Assembly (NCBI GenBank): GCA_012523465.1
Contig: JAAYIK010000014.1
Span: forward strand, 1 to 64,000
Source: Lysobacteraceae bacterium
Lineage (GTDB): Bacteria; Pseudomonadota; Gammaproteobacteria; Nitrococcales; AK92
Length of the DNA stretch: 64,000 nt
Reading direction: 5' to 3'
Part shown: piece by piece, positions 30,189-42,230 of the stretch
Numbering within the stretch: position 1 is the stretch's first letter
Layout: the number at the start of each line of letters is the position of its first letter
Translations under genes and position numbers: made by a program
Notes under the pieces: generated by a model
What the model was told of the DNA's origin: nothing
Seen by the model: the letters and a program-made list of their open reading frames with translations, nothing else
Database searches by the model: none

Positions 30189-30341
30189 ACGTCACGCCGG
30201 GCCGCTTGCCGTCCCGGGCGGCGCGGCCGGCCGCTCAAGCGCGCCCGTCGGCGCTTGCGCCTGCTCCGTCTCATCTAGCCTCGCCTCGCACGCTGCGCTA
30301 GCCTATGGAAAATCGGGCCAGGAATACAACGGGAACTCTTC

Positions 30342-32075
30342 ATGGACGACTCCCCGCGCCTGCAACTGGATCCACCGCCACGCCACAAACCTGATGCCGC
30401 CAGCTTCGACACCCGCCGCCGTGCCCTGCGGCGTTGGCTGGCGGAGCTTCCGGTCGCCGACCCGACCACGAGCGGCCGGCTGCTGCGCGACGCCTTGGTC
30501 GAGATCAACCGCCTGCAGCTTTCCCCGAGCCAGCGCCTGCGCACGCTGGAGACGCTGCGGGGACCGCTCGCCGGCATCGTCTCGGCCCAGGCACGCAACG
30601 TCTATGGAACGGACTTTCCGCTACCGGAGCGCAATCAGGTGCACGCCCGGCAAGTCGAGCAGCTGCTGCTCGAGCTGGCGGCCGGCTACTACAGCCTGAT
30701 CGACGAGCGCTGGCGCAGCAGCCGGAAGCGCCGCGCCCTGCCGCTCCAGCGCTCCCTCCACGCCCTGAATCGCCTGCTGTTCCATTACGTCTGCCTGTAC
30801 CAGCCGCCGCCACCGGGCCTGTGGGCCCATCTGCATCGCCTCTACGCCACGGCCGAGTCGCGCGGCGTCGCCGAGCTGTCACTGCCCGATCCGCTCGCCT
30901 GGCGCCGGCGCCGCAGCTGCGCCGATGTCTACAAGCACTGTCTGCTGCTGGCAGCGGCCAATCCTTCCCGCATGCGGCCGCAGGTCTTGACGCAAGCCGA
31001 CGCCCTGCTCGAGCGCTGGGCTGGCCTGGCCCGACTGCAGCACGCGGAGGCAGCGTCGCACGAGGCCTTCTTCGTTGCCCCGGACCGCGACGCCCCGCCG
31101 TTGCGTCCCAGCCGCCTCGGTGTCACCGGCAGCAGCCTCTACCGACTGGATACCGCGCCCGTGGTGGAGGCGGCACGGCGCCAGCTGCAGCCGCCGCCGC
31201 GCTGGCAATTCTGGCACCGGAGCAAGCAGACGCCGGCGAGCAGACAGCTGATTGAGGACTTGCTGGAGACGCTCGATCTACCGCCACTGCGGCAGTCGGT
31301 GCGGCTGCCGGCCCAGGCCACGATGCAAGTTTACATGGGCCTCGCCCAGGTCCATCGCGGGCTGGTCCACTACCTCGGCCTAAGCGGCCTGGACCCCAAT
31401 CAGCCACGCGCCCGCTTCACCAGCCGCGACGTACCTCATGAAGGGCATCAGGAGCAGCCGGACGACATCTGGGAACTGATCTATCCGACCGAGCTGCTGC
31501 ACCGGCTGGCCAAAGCCGACCGACAGCCCCGCCCTGCGGCCGAACCACCACCCTTCGATACCCTGCAAAGCCAGGAGTGGAGCGTGATCAACACCAGTGC
31601 CGGCGGCTATTGCCTGCACGCCAGGGCCGCTTGCGGCTACCGGGTGCGGGTCGGCGAGCTGCTGCTGCTGCGGGAGAGAAACAAGCCGCGGACGCCCTGG
31701 CAGCTGGCTGTGGTGCGCTGGATGCAGCAGCGGCCCGACGGCCTGCAGATCGGCATTCAAAGGCTAGGAGCGATGCCGCTGCCAGCGCTGCTCAAGCTGA
31801 CCCACTCCGGAGGCGAGCAGGACACCCTGCTCCGCGCCCTGCTGCTGCCGGCCGACCCGGTCAGCCGCCGCCCTAGCACGCTGCTGGTCCAGCCGCATGC
31901 GCTCAGAACCAAGCAGTGCGTCGTGCTGCGTGGCGCTACCGGCGAACGTGAGATCGTGCTTGCGGATCTGCTAGAGTCCGGCCGGGGGTTCATGTGGTTC
32001 GAATACCAGACGCTGCAATCGGCCGCCATGACTCCGACCGAGGAACGCGAACTTTCCATGATCCCCGGCGGTTAA
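30342..32075 (+). CDS. PilZ-domain (probable c-di-GMP receptor) protein upstream of fimX
   Basis: A 577-residue cytosolic protein without signal or membrane segments. Residues 1 to about 400 are helical and Arg/Leu-rich with no recognised domain. The C-terminal part has the PilZ pattern: WSVINTSAGGYCLHA (N-x-S-x-x-G, about residues 417-422), then VGELLLLRERNKP and WQLAVVRWMQQRPDGLQIGIQRLG, the usual PilZ strand pair. A clear RxxxR before it is not seen; only RQPR about 20 residues upstream. It lies 30 nt before fimX on the same strand. In Pseudomonas a PilZ protein linked to type IV pilus assembly (FimW) is, as I recall, encoded beside fimX; this may be its counterpart. Confidence 0.78.
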   Translation: MDDSPRLQLDPPPRHKPDAASFDTRRRALRRWLAELPVADPTTSGRLLRDALVEINRLQLSPSQRLRTLETLRGPLAGIVSAQARNVYGTDFPLPERNQVHARQVEQLLLELAAGYYSLIDERWRSSRKRRALPLQRSLHALNRLLFHYVCLYQPPPPGLWAHLHRLYATAESRGVAELSLPDPLAWRRRRSCADVYKHCLLLAAANPSRMRPQVLTQADALLERWAGLARLQHAEAASHEAFFVAPDRDAPPLRPSRLGVTGSSLYRLDTAPVVEAARRQLQPPPRWQFWHRSKQTPASRQLIEDLLETLDLPPLRQSVRLPAQATMQVYMGLAQVHRGLVHYLGLSGLDPNQPRARFTSRDVPHEGHQEQPDDIWELIYPTELLHRLAKADRQPRPAAEPPPFDTLQSQEWSVINTSAGGYCLHARAACGYRVRVGELLLLRERNKPRTPWQLAVVRWMQQRPDGLQIGIQRLGAMPLPALLKLTHSGGEQDTLLRALLLPADPVSRRPSTLLVQPHALRTKQCVVLRGATGEREIVLADLLESGRGFMWFEYQTLQSAAMTPTEERELSMIPGG

Positions 32076-32105
32076 ACAGGAATGACTTGAGGTGAGGTAC
32101 TGTCC

Positions 32106-34187
32106 ATGCCGGTCCAGGACGAAGCGCTGAGGCTGTTGGTCGCCGAGCCTTCCTTGAATGATGCCGAAACCTTCATCAGCGTGCTGCGCAACGCCGGCTT
32201 CGCGGTCCGTCCGTCGCGGGTGGAAACCGAGGACGAGCTGCGGGAAGCGCTCGATCAGAAAACCTACGACCTTTTCCTCTGCGCTACCGCTCTGCCCGAC
32301 TTGCCGCTGTCCCTCGCCAACCGTCTGGTTCAGCAGTCCGGCAAGGACATCCCCGTGATCGGGCTGCTGCCGAGCGAAGACCCCCAGGGCCGGCTCAACG
32401 CACTGGCCGCTGGCGCCGCCGATGCAGTCAGCCGGGACGATTTACGCCATCTGCAGCTGGTGGTGGAGCGGGAGATCCGCCATCTGCACGACCGCCGCCG
32501 GCTGCGCCGGCTGGAGGTAGCGTTGCGGGAAGTGGAGAAGCGCTGCCATGCCCTGCTCGACAACTCCCGCGATGCCATCGCCTATGTGCATGACGGCATG
32601 CACATCTACGCCAACCGGGCCTATCTGGAAAAATTCGGCTACGCCAGCATGGAAGACATGGAAGGCATGCCGCTGCTGGACATGGTGGCGCCCGCCGACC
32701 AGGCCCGCCTCAAGGAGTTCCTGCGCGCCTACCAGCGCTCGCCCGACGACGAAGCCGAGCTGGAACTCAGCATGGTCACCGAGCAGGGCGAGCCCCTACA
32801 GGTGGTGATGAGCTTCTCGCCCGCCTCCATCGACGGCGAAGCCTGCACCCAGATCCTGATCCGCGACAGGTCCGCCGCTGCCGACATTACCCTGCAGTTC
32901 GACGTCCTCAGCAAGCTGGATCTGCTCACCGGGCTGTACAACCGTCAGCACTTCATGGAAGAGCTGCAGAACGCGGTCGACAAGGCGGTCGACGGCGAGG
33001 GTGGCGGCGGGCTGCTCTACATCCTGCTCGACAATGTCGACATGATCCGGAAGACGCTGGGCATCAGCGCCCTGGATGCGCTCATGGCCGACCTCGGCCA
33101 GCTCATCCAGGGCGAGGTCGGCGACGGCGGCCTGGCGGCCCGCTTCAGCGACGACACCTTCGTCATCCTACTGCCCAAGCAAAGCGTGCACGACGCCATC
33201 GCCCTGGGCGAGGCACTGCTGCGGGTGATCGAGAATCATATCTGCACCATCGACGGGCGCACCATCACCACCACCTGCAGCGTCGGCATCACGATGGTTG
33301 GCGAGAGCGTCGGCACCGCGCAGTCAGCGGTCAACGACGCCATCAAGGCGGCTGAGCAGGCCCGCGGCGAGGGCGGCAACCGGGTGCACCTGCATTCGCC
33401 GGAAGAAGGCACCGGCACAGCGAGCGCCGCCGACTGGCGTCAGCGCATCGAGCACGCCCTGGAAGAAGGCCGACTGTACCTGGTTTACCAGCCGGTGGCC
33501 AGCTTGCGCGGCGACCCCACTGAGCGCTACGAGGTCCGGCTGCGGATGATGTCGGAGGACGGCGAGACCGTCATGCCGCTGGATTTCCTCCCCCAGGCCG
33601 AGGAGCTGGGGATGATGCCGCAGATCGACCGCTGGGTCCTACGAACCGCCCTGCAGGCCCTGCACGAGCGGCGCAGCCGCGGCTTCGATACCCGCCTGTT
33701 CGTCAAGCTCGCCGGCTCCACCCTGGACGATGCCAGCTTCGCCGACTTCGTCGCCGAGCAGTTGAACGCCCTGGGCCTGGAAGGCAGTTGGCTGGGCTTC
33801 CAGATCAACGAGCCCATCGCCGTCACCCACCTCACCCAGGCCAAGCAGTTCCACCGCCGGATGCGCCAGCTGGGGGTGGCGCTCTGCCTGGATCACTTCG
33901 GCAGCGGCCTCAATCCCTTCCAGTTGGTCAAGCACCTGCCAGCCGAATTCCTCAAGATCGACCGCACCCTGAGCCAGGATCTGCTCGGCAACGAGGAAAA
34001 CCGCGAGGCGGTCAAGCAAATCATCGACAACGCTCACGCCATCCAGAAGCAGGTCATCGTCGGCTACTTGGAAGATGCTTCCAGCCTGGCCGTGCTCTGG
34101 CAGCTGCAGGCCGACTTCGTCCAGGGCAATTTCCTGTCCTACCCGGAGCGGACCATGAGCTACGACTTCGCCGGCATGGCGATGTAG
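32106..34187 (+). CDS. fimX: FimX-like degenerate REC-PAS-GGDEF-EAL c-di-GMP scaffold
   Basis: A 693-residue protein, nearly the length of Pseudomonas FimX, which binds c-di-GMP and promotes type IV pilus assembly. Domains in order: receiver (about 9-125) with Ala at the usual phospho-Asp position (DLFLCATALPD); PAS (about 140-255); GGDEF (about 270-430) with SDDTF in place of GGDEF; EAL (about 440-690) with EVR for EAL, DHFGSG for DDFGTG and a Lys where NVS is expected (FVKLAGS). Metal ligands are thus lost, so hydrolysis and synthesis are both unlikely while ligand binding may persist. It follows the PilZ gene in a likely operon and ends at a strong terminator. Confidence 0.9.
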   Translation: MPVQDEALRLLVAEPSLNDAETFISVLRNAGFAVRPSRVETEDELREALDQKTYDLFLCATALPDLPLSLANRLVQQSGKDIPVIGLLPSEDPQGRLNALAAGAADAVSRDDLRHLQLVVEREIRHLHDRRRLRRLEVALREVEKRCHALLDNSRDAIAYVHDGMHIYANRAYLEKFGYASMEDMEGMPLLDMVAPADQARLKEFLRAYQRSPDDEAELELSMVTEQGEPLQVVMSFSPASIDGEACTQILIRDRSAAADITLQFDVLSKLDLLTGLYNRQHFMEELQNAVDKAVDGEGGGGLLYILLDNVDMIRKTLGISALDALMADLGQLIQGEVGDGGLAARFSDDTFVILLPKQSVHDAIALGEALLRVIENHICTIDGRTITTTCSVGITMVGESVGTAQSAVNDAIKAAEQARGEGGNRVHLHSPEEGTGTASAADWRQRIEHALEEGRLYLVYQPVASLRGDPTERYEVRLRMMSEDGETVMPLDFLPQAEELGMMPQIDRWVLRTALQALHERRSRGFDTRLFVKLAGSTLDDASFADFVAEQLNALGLEGSWLGFQINEPIAVTHLTQAKQFHRRMRQLGVALCLDHFGSGLNPFQLVKHLPAEFLKIDRTLSQDLLGNEENREAVKQIIDNAHAIQKQVIVGYLEDASSLAVLWQLQADFVQGNFLSYPERTMSYDFAGMAM

Positions 34188-34211
34188 CGAAAGGCGCCAG
34201 CGCTCGCAATG

Positions 34212-34249
34212 AAAAAAGCGCTGTCCGCAATCGACGGACAGCGCTTTTT
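34212..34249. terminator. Bidirectional intrinsic terminator between fimX and htpX
   Basis: A 10-bp stem (GCGCTGTCCG/CGGACAGCGC) with a 7-nt loop is flanked by six A on the left and five T on the right, so it can end transcription of fimX on the plus strand and htpX on the minus strand. It sits between the two convergent stops. Confidence 0.93.
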
Positions 34250-34280
34250 CGTACTCCAGCCTTGGCAGGCTTGCGGCCGC

Positions 34281-35174
34281 TCAGTAGCGACCGCCGCGCT
34301 GCAGGGCGGCGATGCGTTCTTCCAGCGGCGGATGCGACATAAACAGCCTGCTGAGGCCGCTCTTAGCAGGCGTGATGCCGAAAGCCTGCACCTGCTCCGG
34401 CAGCTGGCTTTGCCCATAGGAGAGCTGCAGCCGCTGCAGGGCAGCGATCATCTTGTCGCGGCCGGCCAGTCGTGCACCGCCGGCATCGGCGCGAAACTCG
34501 CGCTGGCGCGAGAACCACATGACGATAATGGAGGCTAGCAGGCCGAAGATGAGCTCCAGCACCATCACGGAGACGAAATAGCCGATGCTGTAGCCGGGCT
34601 CGTCATCCTCACGCCGGAACAGCACCCGGTCGACCAGCCCGCCAATCACGCGCGCCAGGAAGATCACGAAGGTGTTCAACACCCCCTGGATGAGAGCGAG
34701 CGTGACCATGTCGCCGTTGGCGATATGGCTGACCTCATGCCCCAGCACCGCTTCGGCCTCGTCTCGGGTCATGGAGTTCAGCAGGCCGGTGCTGACCGCA
34801 ACCAGGGCGTTGTTCTTGCTCATGCCGGTGGCGAAAGCGTTGATCTCGGGCGAATCGTAGATCGCCACCTCCGGCATGCCGATGCCGGCCTGCCGCGCCT
34901 GCCGCCGCACGGTCTCCACCAGCCACTGCTCGGTGGCATTGCGTGGCTGGTCGATGACCTGGGCACCCGTGAAGCGCTTGGCCATCCACTTGGACATCGC
35001 CAGCGACACGAAGGCGCCGCCCATGCCGAAGACCGCCGCGAATACCAGCAGCCCACCCGTCGGCGGCAGCTGAATGCCCTGCGCGGCCAGGACGGCCCGA
35101 ATGACATTCAGCACGATGCCCAGCAGCAACAGGATCGCCAGGTTGGTCGCCAGGAAGAAAAGAACACGTCTCAT
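34281..35174 (-). CDS. htpX: Membrane-bound zinc metalloprotease HtpX
   Basis: HtpX degrades damaged inner-membrane proteins. The 297-residue protein begins with two helices ([40 protein letters not shown]). It carries the zinc motif HEVSH at residues 146-150 ([13 protein letters not shown]) with the third ligand Glu in [14 protein letters not shown], and two more helices between them. In enterics it is under Cpx control; no Cpx box was looked for with confidence here. Confidence 0.96.
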   Translation of the reverse strand: MRRVLFFLATNLAILLLLGIVLNVIRAVLAAQGIQLPPTGGLLVFAAVFGMGGAFVSLAMSKWMAKRFTGAQVIDQPRNATEQWLVETVRRQARQAGIGMPEVAIYDSPEINAFATGMSKNNALVAVSTGLLNSMTRDEAEAVLGHEVSHIANGDMVTLALIQGVLNTFVIFLARVIGGLVDRVLFRREDDEPGYSIGYFVSVMVLELIFGLLASIIVMWFSRQREFRADAGGARLAGRDKMIAALQRLQLSYGQSQLPEQVQAFGITPAKSGLSRLFMSHPPLEERIAALQRGGRY

Positions 35175-35283
35175 ACTGGAACAGCTCCATTGGTATGTTG
35201 CTTCGAGCCGGAAGATTAGAACCTAGCAATTGTAGAAAAGTTCGTTGCCGGCACCAGGGCGGGGTCACCCCGGCGGCCCCGCC

Positions 35284-37536
<2,253 letters not shown>

Positions 37537-37610
37537 TCAATCCTGGTAAGTGTCTCGGGGTAGCCGGCGCTCGGGCCGCCCGGGCGCCGGCCCTCTGTTG
37601 CGGAGCGCGC

Positions 37611-39506
37611 TCAGACCAGCACCTCGGCCAAGTTGCCCTTGGTCTCCAGCCAGGCCTTGCGCTGGGCCACCGCCCGGCGGCTCAGCAGCATGTCCATGAT
37701 GGCGTGGGTGTCGTCGCCGTCTTCGATGGTCAGCTGGACCAGACGGCGCGTATCCGGATCCATGGTGGTCTCGCGCAGCTGCATGGGATTCATCTCGCCC
37801 AGGCCCTTGAAGCGGGTGATGCTCGGCTTGCCGCGCACGTTCTCGGCCTTGAGCCGCTCCAGGATGGCGTCGCGCTCGCGCTCGTCGAGGGCGTAATAGG
37901 TCTGCTTGCCGATGTCGATACGATAGAGCGGTGGCATGGCGACGAACACGTGTCCTGCCCGCACCAGGGCCGGAAAATGCCGCAGGAACAGGGCACACAG
38001 CAGGGTGGCGATGTGGGCGCCATCGGGGTCGGCGTCGGCCAGGATGCAGATCTTGCCATAGCGCAGCCCGGACAAATCATCGGATCCGGGCTCCATGCCG
38101 ATAGCAACCGCGATATCGTGCACCTCCTGCGAAGCCAGCACCTGGTCCTGGTCAACCTCCCAGGTATTGAGGATTTTTCCGCGCAGCGGCATCACCGCCT
38201 GAAACTCCCGGTTGCGGGCCTGCTTGGCCGAGCCGCCGGCGGAGTCGCCCTCAACCAGGAACAGCTCGGTCCGGGCCGGATCCTGCAGCGTGCAATCGGC
38301 CAGCTTGCCAGGCAGCGCCGGACCGCTGGTCACCTTCTTGCGGGCCACCTTCCGCGCCGAGCGCATGCGCTTCTGCGCACTTTGGATGACCAGCTCGACG
38401 ATTTGCTGGGCGGCGTCGACATGCTGGTTGAGCCACAGGCTGAAGGCATCCTTAGCCACCCCGGCGACGAAGCTGGCGCACTCGCGCGAGGACAGCCGCT
38501 CCTTGGTTTGGCCGGAGAACTGAGGGTCTTCCAGCTTGACCGACAGCACGTAGCAGATGCGCTCCCAGACGTCGTCCGGGGTGATACGCAAGCCGCGCGG
38601 CAGCAAGTTGCGGAACTCGCAGAACTCACGGATAGCCTCGGTGAGTCCGGTGCGCAGCCCGTTGACGTGGGTGCCGCCCTGGATAGTCGGAATCAGGTTG
38701 ACGTAGCTCTCGGCCAGCACCTCGCCGTCCTCGACCAGCCAGGTCACCGCCCATTCCGCCGCCTCGCGCTCGGTGGCAAAACGCCCCACGAACGGCTCCT
38801 GCGGCACCGTCGGCTGCTCGGCGAGCGCGCTTTGCAGGTAGTCCTTGAGCCCGTCCTCGTAGCACCAGACGGTCTCCTCGTCAGCCGCCTCGTCGTAAAA
38901 GCGCACCCTGAACCCCGGGCAGAGCACGGCCTTGGCGCGCAACACATGCTTGAGCCGCGGCACGGAAAACCTGACCGACTCGAAGTACTGGGCGTCCGGC
39001 CAGAACCGCAGCAGGGTGCCGGTATCACGGCGGGCTACCGCGCCAACCTTCTCCAGCTCGGTCAGCTTCTCGCCGCCGGCGAAGGCCATGTGCCACTCGG
39101 CGCCGTCGCGCTTGACCGTGACCTCCAGCCGCTTGGACAGCGCGTTTACCACCGAGACGCCGACGCCGTGCAAGCCACCGGAAAAGCGATAGCTCTTGTT
39201 GGAGAACTTGCCGCCAGCGTGCAGAGTGCAAAGAATCACCTCGACCCCTGGCCGCCCTTCCTCGGGGTGGATGTCGACCGGCATGCCGCGGCCGTCATCG
39301 CTGACCGAAAGCGAGCCATCGCGGTGCAGCACCACGTCGATCCGGGTCGCGAAGCCGGCCAGCGCCTCGTCGACGCTGTTGTCGATGACCTCCTGGGCTA
39401 GGTGATTGGGGCGGGTGGTGTCGGTGTACATGCCCGGGCGCTTGCGGACTGGATCCAGCCCAGTCAGCACCTCGATAGCGGCAGCATCGTAGCGTGTATT
39501 CATCAA
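37611..39506 (-). CDS. parE: DNA topoisomerase IV subunit B
   Basis: ParE is the ATPase subunit of topoisomerase IV. The 631-residue product starts MMNTRYDAAAIEVLTGLDPVRKRPGMY. It contains the GHKL ATP site (VIDNSVDEALAG, SDDGRGMPVDIH, SGGLHGVGVSVVNAL) and the TOPRIM domain with LVEGDSAGGSAKQARNREFQ and LADADPDGAHI. Length and the lack of the GyrB insertion identify it as ParE rather than GyrB. Confidence 0.97.
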   Translation of the reverse strand: MMNTRYDAAAIEVLTGLDPVRKRPGMYTDTTRPNHLAQEVIDNSVDEALAGFATRIDVVLHRDGSLSVSDDGRGMPVDIHPEEGRPGVEVILCTLHAGGKFSNKSYRFSGGLHGVGVSVVNALSKRLEVTVKRDGAEWHMAFAGGEKLTELEKVGAVARRDTGTLLRFWPDAQYFESVRFSVPRLKHVLRAKAVLCPGFRVRFYDEAADEETVWCYEDGLKDYLQSALAEQPTVPQEPFVGRFATEREAAEWAVTWLVEDGEVLAESYVNLIPTIQGGTHVNGLRTGLTEAIREFCEFRNLLPRGLRITPDDVWERICYVLSVKLEDPQFSGQTKERLSSRECASFVAGVAKDAFSLWLNQHVDAAQQIVELVIQSAQKRMRSARKVARKKVTSGPALPGKLADCTLQDPARTELFLVEGDSAGGSAKQARNREFQAVMPLRGKILNTWEVDQDQVLASQEVHDIAVAIGMEPGSDDLSGLRYGKICILADADPDGAHIATLLCALFLRHFPALVRAGHVFVAMPPLYRIDIGKQTYYALDERERDAILERLKAENVRGKPSITRFKGLGEMNPMQLRETTMDPDTRRLVQLTIEDGDDTHAIMDMLLSRRAVAQRKAWLETKGNLAEVLV

Positions 39507-39820
39507 TCCTCAGATCACTCTCAAATTCTTGCCGGGCGCAGTCCGGTGGCGGCGAGGCAGATCGGTCCGACCAGCCCTCGCCGGCCCAGCCACGCGACGG
39601 AAAACCGGCGATAGTTATAAAGGGTGTCGCGCCTCGGCGCGAGCGAAAACCGCGCCCATCATCCCCGCGGACCCCTTATAAAGCACAACGGCCGCCCCTG
39701 CCGGGTCTGCGGCACGGTTCCAGCGACGCGGCGCCCTCGGGCCTTGGCAGCGCAGCAAATTGACCCCCGCCAGACCGTGGGTTATCGTTTTCTGCCCTCC
39801 TGCCAGCTTGGGGCGAGACA
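39507..39820. other. Intergenic region between divergent parE and xseB
   Basis: These 314 bases contain the xseB promoter described separately at the right end. For parE no good promoter was found. The octamer TTATAAAG occurs twice in the same orientation, near 39615 and 39676, about 61 nt apart, with a GC-rich imperfect hairpin between them. Open frames here are short and unsupported. Confidence 0.4.
39760..39788 (+). promoter_or_regulatory. Candidate sigma-70 promoter for xseB-ispA
   Basis: TTGACC (39760-39765; five of six) is separated by exactly 17 nt from TATCGT (39783-39788; four of six). The start point would fall about 25 nt before the xseB ATG. It is the best promoter in the gap. 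Confidence 0.6.
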
Positions 39821-40060
39821 ATGACCGAGGAAGCCACACCGTTCGACTTCGAGCGCGCCTTGAAAGAGCTCGAAGAGCTGGTCGAGCGTATGGAGCAGGG
39901 TGAATTGTCGCTCGAAGAATCCCTCAAGACGTTCGAACGGGGCATCGAGCTGACTCGCAGCTGCCAGCAGGCGCTCAAGGAAGCCGAACAAAAAGTCGAG
40001 ATCCTCATCAGCAAGGGCGATCAGGTCCGTGCCGTCCCGTTCGAAGACCCCGACAGCTAG
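39821..40060 (+). CDS. xseB: Exodeoxyribonuclease VII small subunit
   Basis: A 79-residue helical protein that, with XseA, degrades single-stranded DNA. The sequence [55 protein letters not shown] is the complete XseB domain. It is linked to ispA as in many gammaproteobacteria, with a 32-nt overlap. Confidence 0.96.
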   Translation: MTEEATPFDFERALKELEELVERMEQGELSLEESLKTFERGIELTRSCQQALKEAEQKVEILISKGDQVRAVPFEDPDS

Positions 40061-40952
40061 CAGCGCCTTCGACCAGGCGCTGGAGCGCTACCGCCAGCGA
40101 GTGGAAGAGCAGCTCGACGCCTGGTTGCCGCCAGCGCACATCCATCCGGCCCGCCTGCACGAAGCCATGCGCTACTCGGTGCTGGGCGGCGGCAAGCGCA
40201 TTCGCCCCATCCTGGTCTACGCTGCCGGCGAGGCCTTGGGCGTAGCGGCCGAGCACCTGGACGCGCCGGCCTGCGCAGTGGAATTGATCCACGCCTACTC
40301 GCTGGTCCACGACGACCTGCCGGCCATGGACGACGACGACCTGCGCCGCGGCAAGCCGACCTGCCACAAATACTATGACGAGGCGACGGCGATACTGGTC
40401 GGCGACGCGCTGCAGACCCTGGCCTTCCACGTGCTGGCCCACGCCCCCTGCGACGACATCGAGCCGGCCGCGCGCCTGCGCATGATTGGGACACTATCCA
40501 TGGCCGCCGGTTCCCGCGGCATGGTCGGCGGCCAGGCCATCGATCTGGCCGCCACCGGCCAGCAGCTGGACATCGCCCAGCTGGAGGACATGCACATCCA
40601 CAAGACCGGGGCCTTGATCCGCGCCAGCGTGCTCATGGGAGCGCTGGCAGCGCCCGAGCTCGACATGGCGCACTTCGAAGCCCTCGACCACTACGCCAAG
40701 TGCATCGGGCTAGCCTTCCAGATCCAGGACGACATCCTGGACGTGATCGGCGACAGCAACGAGACCGGCAAAACCACCGGCGCCGATGCCGAACGCAGCA
40801 AACCGACCTACCCGGCCCTGCTGGGCATGGAGCAGGCCGCTGCCCGCGCAGCCGAGCTGGTGGACGAGGCGCTGGCCAGCCTGGACGGCTTCGATCAGCG
40901 GGCCGACCTACTGCGCGACATCGCCCGCTATATCGTCAGCCGCCGCAGCTGA
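40029..40952 (+). CDS. ispA: Farnesyl diphosphate synthase
   Basis: IspA condenses IPP with DMAPP/GPP to farnesyl diphosphate for quinones, undecaprenol and other isoprenoids. The 307-residue product has the first Asp-rich motif in [17 protein letters not shown] and the second in [13 protein letters not shown]. The start is taken as GTG at 40029, inside xseB, giving a normal N-terminus ([20 protein letters not shown]). The gene that usually follows, dxs, is absent. Confidence 0.95.
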   Translation: MPSRSKTPTASSAFDQALERYRQRVEEQLDAWLPPAHIHPARLHEAMRYSVLGGGKRIRPILVYAAGEALGVAAEHLDAPACAVELIHAYSLVHDDLPAMDDDDLRRGKPTCHKYYDEATAILVGDALQTLAFHVLAHAPCDDIEPAARLRMIGTLSMAAGSRGMVGGQAIDLAATGQQLDIAQLEDMHIHKTGALIRASVLMGALAAPELDMAHFEALDHYAKCIGLAFQIQDDILDVIGDSNETGKTTGADAERSKPTYPALLGMEQAAARAAELVDEALASLDGFDQRADLLRDIARYIVSRRS

Positions 40953-40961
40953 GTCGTTTCC

Positions 40962-40991
40962 TTGACACCGTCTCCGCACTGTCCATATGCT
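40962..40991 (+). promoter_or_regulatory. Candidate promoter for folE2
   Basis: A perfect TTGACA (40962-40967) lies 18 nt before TATGCT (40986-40991; four of six), starting 10 nt after the ispA stop. It would produce a leader of about 185 nt before folE2. FolE2 genes are often Zur-controlled under zinc shortage, but no AT-rich Zur-type palindrome was seen here. Confidence 0.5.
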
Positions 40992-41182
40992 GCCCTGAAA
41001 CTGGCCCGCCACGCCGACAGGGGACTGCGGGCCACCAGCCATGACCTGCGCTCATGCTTCCCATTCCTGCAGCTAACCACCGACGTTCCCGGCGAGCGAC
41101 GTCACGCGCGGGCGGCCCGGCTGCAGGCACGGCCTGGCGCGCAGCGACCCGAGGCGCGTGCCAGACAAAAGGATGCGAGAAC

Positions 41183-41995
41183 ATGAATCACCCAGCCACC
41201 GGCATCGACACTCTCATCGAAGACGTGCAGTCCCGCGAGGACACGCGGCGGATCCCCATCGACAAGGTCGGCATCAAGGGCATCCGGCATCCGGTCCGGG
41301 TCAAGGACCGGACCCAGCAGGAGCAGCACACGATCGCCACCTTCAACATGTACGTCAATCTGCCGCACAACTTCAAAGGCACTCACATGTCGCGCTTCGT
41401 GGAAATCCTAGAGTCCCACGAGCGCGAGATCACCACGGAGTCCTTCAAGGACATCCTCATCGAGACGGCCAGCCGACTTGAGGCGGAAAGCAGCCACATC
41501 GAGATGAGCTTTCCCTACTTCGTCCACAAGCGAGCACCGGTCTCCGGGGTGACCAGCCTAATGGACTACGAGGTGACCTTGATCGGCGAATTCCGTGACG
41601 GCGGGCCGCCCGAGATCACCCTCAAGGTCATGGTGCCAGTCACCAGTCTGTGCCCTTGCTCCAAGCAGATCAGCGACTACGGCGCGCACAACCAGCGCAG
41701 CCATGTCACGGTGACGGCCAAGCTCAAGGGCTTCGTCTGGATCGAGGAGATCATCGACCTGGTCGAGGAAGAGGCATCCTGCGAGCTCTACGGCCTGCTC
41801 AAGCGACCGGACGAGAAGTACGTCACCGAGCGCGCCTACGACAACCCCAAGTTCGTTGAGGACATGGTCCGCGACGTCGCGGTGCGGCTGAAGCAAAACC
41901 CCAACATCGCTTCCTACACGGTGGAGTCGGAAAACTTCGAGTCCATCCACAACCACTCCGCCTACGCCATGGTGACCTATCCGCACACCACCTGA
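41183..41995 (+). CDS. folE2: GTP cyclohydrolase FolE2 (type IB)
   Basis: FolE2 makes dihydroneopterin triphosphate from GTP for folate and, in many bacteria, queuosine, and can work with metals other than zinc. The start [17 protein letters not shown] gives 270 residues; the longer frame upstream is not conserved. The metal and active-site segment is [23 protein letters not shown] with the conserved Cys. Downstream GCYH-IB motifs such as [20 protein letters not shown] are intact. Confidence 0.95.
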   Translation: MNHPATGIDTLIEDVQSREDTRRIPIDKVGIKGIRHPVRVKDRTQQEQHTIATFNMYVNLPHNFKGTHMSRFVEILESHEREITTESFKDILIETASRLEAESSHIEMSFPYFVHKRAPVSGVTSLMDYEVTLIGEFRDGGPPEITLKVMVPVTSLCPCSKQISDYGAHNQRSHVTVTAKLKGFVWIEEIIDLVEEEASCELYGLLKRPDEKYVTERAYDNPKFVEDMVRDVAVRLKQNPNIASYTVESENFESIHNHSAYAMVTYPHTT

Positions 41996-42230
41996 GCACG
42001 TCCGCCCGGGCCGGCCGCGGCCTGGGCGGTTTCCGCAGCCGGCTTGGGGCTCCACCTAGCTGCTCCGCATTGCCATTTCTCCAACCGGAGGTTAAAACCG
42101 ACTGGGACCAGCAGCCCAGGACGCGGCGTGGTTCTCCTTCTCACTTCCAGCGGCGTTTCCCCGGGGTCCGCAGTAACCGCCCCAGGGCTCGGCTGCCCGG
42201 TTGCCGCAAACCCTGGACTCGATTGCCGAT

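Noticed and set aside
39610-39690. Direct repeat of TTATAAAG in the parE-xseB gap as a regulatory or origin-like element.
   Set aside because: Only two eight-base copies in an otherwise unstructured stretch; no -35 partners and no DnaA-box-like sequences.
41996-42230. Small gene or riboswitch between folE2 and the RimB-like gene.
   Set aside because: No frame with a ribosome site, and only a weak TTGCCA/TTAAAA pair and a 4-bp hairpin; nothing matching a known riboswitch.
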